A DNA stretch of 6,789 bases from Desulfuromonadales bacterium C00003107 (GTDB lineage: Bacteria > Desulfobacterota > Desulfuromonadia > Desulfuromonadales > Syntrophotaleaceae), in assembly GCA_001751225.1 (NCBI GenBank), contig MAXT01000146.1:1-6789 (forward strand). The letters run 5' to 3'. Below, piece by piece: positions 6,209-6,789 of the stretch. The notes beneath the pieces are model-generated. The model made no database searches and was not told the DNA's origin. It saw only the letters and a program-made list of their open reading frames with translations. The first letter of the stretch is position 1; every line of letters starts with the position of its first letter. The position numbers were made by a program, and so were the translations under genes.

Positions 6209-6356
6209 TGGCGGTGCAAAAAGTCCGCCCTGCGGCGTTACGGTGTTTTTTCAGGATTTCGACATATTAGATGTATGCCTTCACCCCTGAAAAAACACCA
6301 AGCCTTGTAGGACGAAATCTTTGTTTAGCCATCCTGTCAGTTTTTGCGAATACATC
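6207..6356 (+). repeat. 150-bp MITE-like repeat, copy 2 (downstream of ispH)
   Basis: Same length and orientation as the element at 2291-2440, with 14 substitutions. The left end reads GATGGCGGTGCAAAA, two bases off the common end motif. The right end on the opposite strand reads GATGTATTCGCAAAA. AAAATT occurs just left of it (6201-6206) and again one base beyond its right end (6358-6363), an imperfect target-duplication candidate. The central stem is longer here: GGTGTTTTTTCAGG (6242-6255) pairs perfectly with CCTGAAAAAACACC (6286-6299). The element starts inside the ispH stop codon and ends 7 nt before the presumed left end of an insertion sequence. It may act as a transcription-stalling hairpin at the end of the operon, but it lacks the T-tract of an intrinsic terminator. 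Confidence 0.85.
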
Positions 6357-6363
6357 TAAAATT

Positions 6364-6380
6364 GATGGGTTCGCAAAAGC
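6364..6380 (+). repeat. Presumed left terminal inverted repeat of the insertion sequence
   Basis: GATGGGTTCGCAAAAGC matches the form GATG-N3-TCGCAAAA seen at the left and right ends of repeat copy 1 and the right end of copy 2. Beyond about 17 nt the similarity stops, so this is a shared end and not a third full copy. A broken remnant of another 150-bp repeat is the alternative. Confidence 0.5.
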
Positions 6381-6418
6381 CAACAACCACCTAACACAGT
6401 GAAATGATTGGCAAAAAA

Positions 6419-6438
6419 CGAATAATTCGCTTTATTCG
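6419..6438 (+). other. Small hairpin in the IS leader
   Basis: CGAATAA (6419-6425) is complementary to TTATTCG (6432-6438) around a 6-nt loop. It is AT-rich and short. A -35-like TTGGCA occurs at 6408-6413 with TTTATT at 6431-6436, so the hairpin would lie over a possible promoter. It could be a transposase-binding or regulatory site, or chance. Confidence 0.3.
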
Positions 6439-6455
6439 GCATCGGTTTTACTGTA

Positions 6456-6485
6456 AGATAATCCAATAAAATCAACGGGTTATCT
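6456..6485 (+). promoter_or_regulatory. Hairpin touching the transposase ribosome binding site
   Basis: AGATAATCC (6456-6464) can pair over nine positions, one of them U-G, with GGGTTATCT (6477-6485) around a 12-nt loop. GGAG, the likely ribosome binding site (6486-6489), begins directly after the stem. Hairpins placed so are known in several IS families to limit transposase translation from read-through transcripts. That role is inferred here from position only. Confidence 0.4.
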
Positions 6486-6494
6486 GGAGTTTTC

Positions 6495-6789
6495 ATGATT
6501 TACGTCAAAGACCACAAACAGGTCGACATGTTCAATCCCTTCGAGCACCTGGGACCGAAACGTCTGGCGCTGCTGGAATCTTCCTGGGCGCATCTGTTCC
6601 GGGAAGAGATTCTGCACAAGCTGCCGGTGGAGAAGCTGTTCCCCCATTACTCCGAAGACACGGGACGGCGCACCAAGGAGCTTTATGCCATGCTCGGCCT
6701 GGTGCTCCTCCAGCAGATGGAGGACGTGCCTGACGATGACGCGGTGCATCAGTTCGCCTTCAACATCATGTGGCAGTATGCGCTCAATG
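6495..6789 (+). CDS. Transposase, N-terminal 98 residues (DUF772-like)
   Basis: The reading frame is open to the window edge, so only the N-terminal part is visible. Start ATG 6495 has GGAG 5 nt upstream. The sequence opens with a hydrophilic stretch and DMFNPFEHLGPKRLALLESS (11-30), then WAHLFREEILHKLPVEKLFPHY, then the DUF772 signature region: RRTKELYAMLGLVLLQQMED (58-77) followed by DDDAVHQFAFNIMWQYAL (80-97). This is the N-terminal module of IS1182/IS5-like DDE transposases, thought to help DNA recognition ahead of the catalytic domain. The DDE residues would lie downstream, so activity cannot be judged. No frameshift or stop is seen. The gene is close to a DUF772 transposase type I associate with deltaproteobacterial genomes. 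It lies on the same strand as the ispH operon, with its own leader of about 130 nt. Confidence 0.85.
   Translation, partial: MIYVKDHKQVDMFNPFEHLGPKRLALLESSWAHLFREEILHKLPVEKLFPHYSEDTGRRTKELYAMLGLVLLQQMEDVPDDDAVHQFAFNIMWQYALN

Larger units (their letters stand above)
6364..6789 (+). mobile_element. Insertion sequence with DUF772-type transposase, left part only
   Basis: The visible part runs from a presumed left terminal repeat at 6364 through a 131-nt leader into the transposase gene, which continues past the window edge. The right end is not visible, so length and completeness are unknown. The left boundary is inferred from the end motif shared with the two 150-bp repeats. The 7 nt TAAAATT at 6357-6363 would be the outside flank. 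I cannot fix the IS family from this fragment; IS1182-like or a related DUF772 group is most likely. Confidence 0.65.

Noticed and set aside
2291..6380. Repeats as a CRISPR array
   Set aside because: Only two 150-bp copies nearly 4 kb apart plus one short end motif, with no regular short repeats or spacers.
6480..6749. Minus-strand frame opposite the transposase
   Set aside because: The plus frame matches a known transposase N-terminal module and has a start and ribosome binding site; the minus frame is its shadow.

Overview
The window carries a chromosomal block for aromatic amino acid synthesis and housekeeping functions, ending in the start of an insertion sequence. The gene order pheA (fused chorismate mutase/prephenate dehydratase), tyrA, aroA, cmk, ispH is one I know from Geobacter and relatives. 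With the moderately GC-rich coding sequence, it suggests a Desulfuromonadales-type bacterium (Geobacter/Desulfuromonas/Pelobacter group). This is inferred from synteny; no marker gene confirms it.

Layout: (1) 1-1032, minus strand, most of a PLP-dependent fold-type I aminotransferase, cut by the left edge of the window. (2) 1033-1195, a divergent intergenic region with a good promoter-like pair on the minus strand, a weaker one on the plus strand, and a perfect 10-bp palindrome over the minus-strand -35. (3) 1196-2266, pheA. (4) 2291-2440, a 150-bp non-coding repeat. (5) 2462-6208, four closely packed plus-strand genes, tyrA, aroA, cmk and ispH, with gaps of 21, 20 and 4 nt; cmk probably starts at TTG and ispH at GTG. 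(6) 6207-6356, a second 150-bp copy of the repeat in the same orientation, with 14 substitutions and no indels against the first. (7) From 6364 to the right edge, the left part of an insertion sequence with a DUF772-type transposase, of which the first 98 residues are visible.

How the genes work together: AroA makes EPSP, the precursor of chorismate. PheA takes chorismate through prephenate to phenylpyruvate, and TyrA oxidises prephenate to 4-hydroxyphenylpyruvate. An aminotransferase must finish both branches, and the divergent gene at 1-1032 is a candidate, though its substrate cannot be read from the sequence. Cmk (CMP/dCMP phosphorylation) and IspH (last step of the MEP isoprenoid pathway) share the transcription unit but not the pathway.

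The most interesting structure is the mobile DNA. The two 150-bp repeats have MITE-like inverted ends of the form GATG-N3-TCGCAAAA, slightly degenerate at one end. The same motif occurs once more at 6364-6378, where the left end of the insertion sequence should lie. This suggests a non-autonomous element moved by that transposase. One copy separates pheA from tyrA; the other supplies the last two bases of the ispH stop codon. The genes themselves look ordinary and intact, and I see no CRISPR, RNA gene, phage or defence system.
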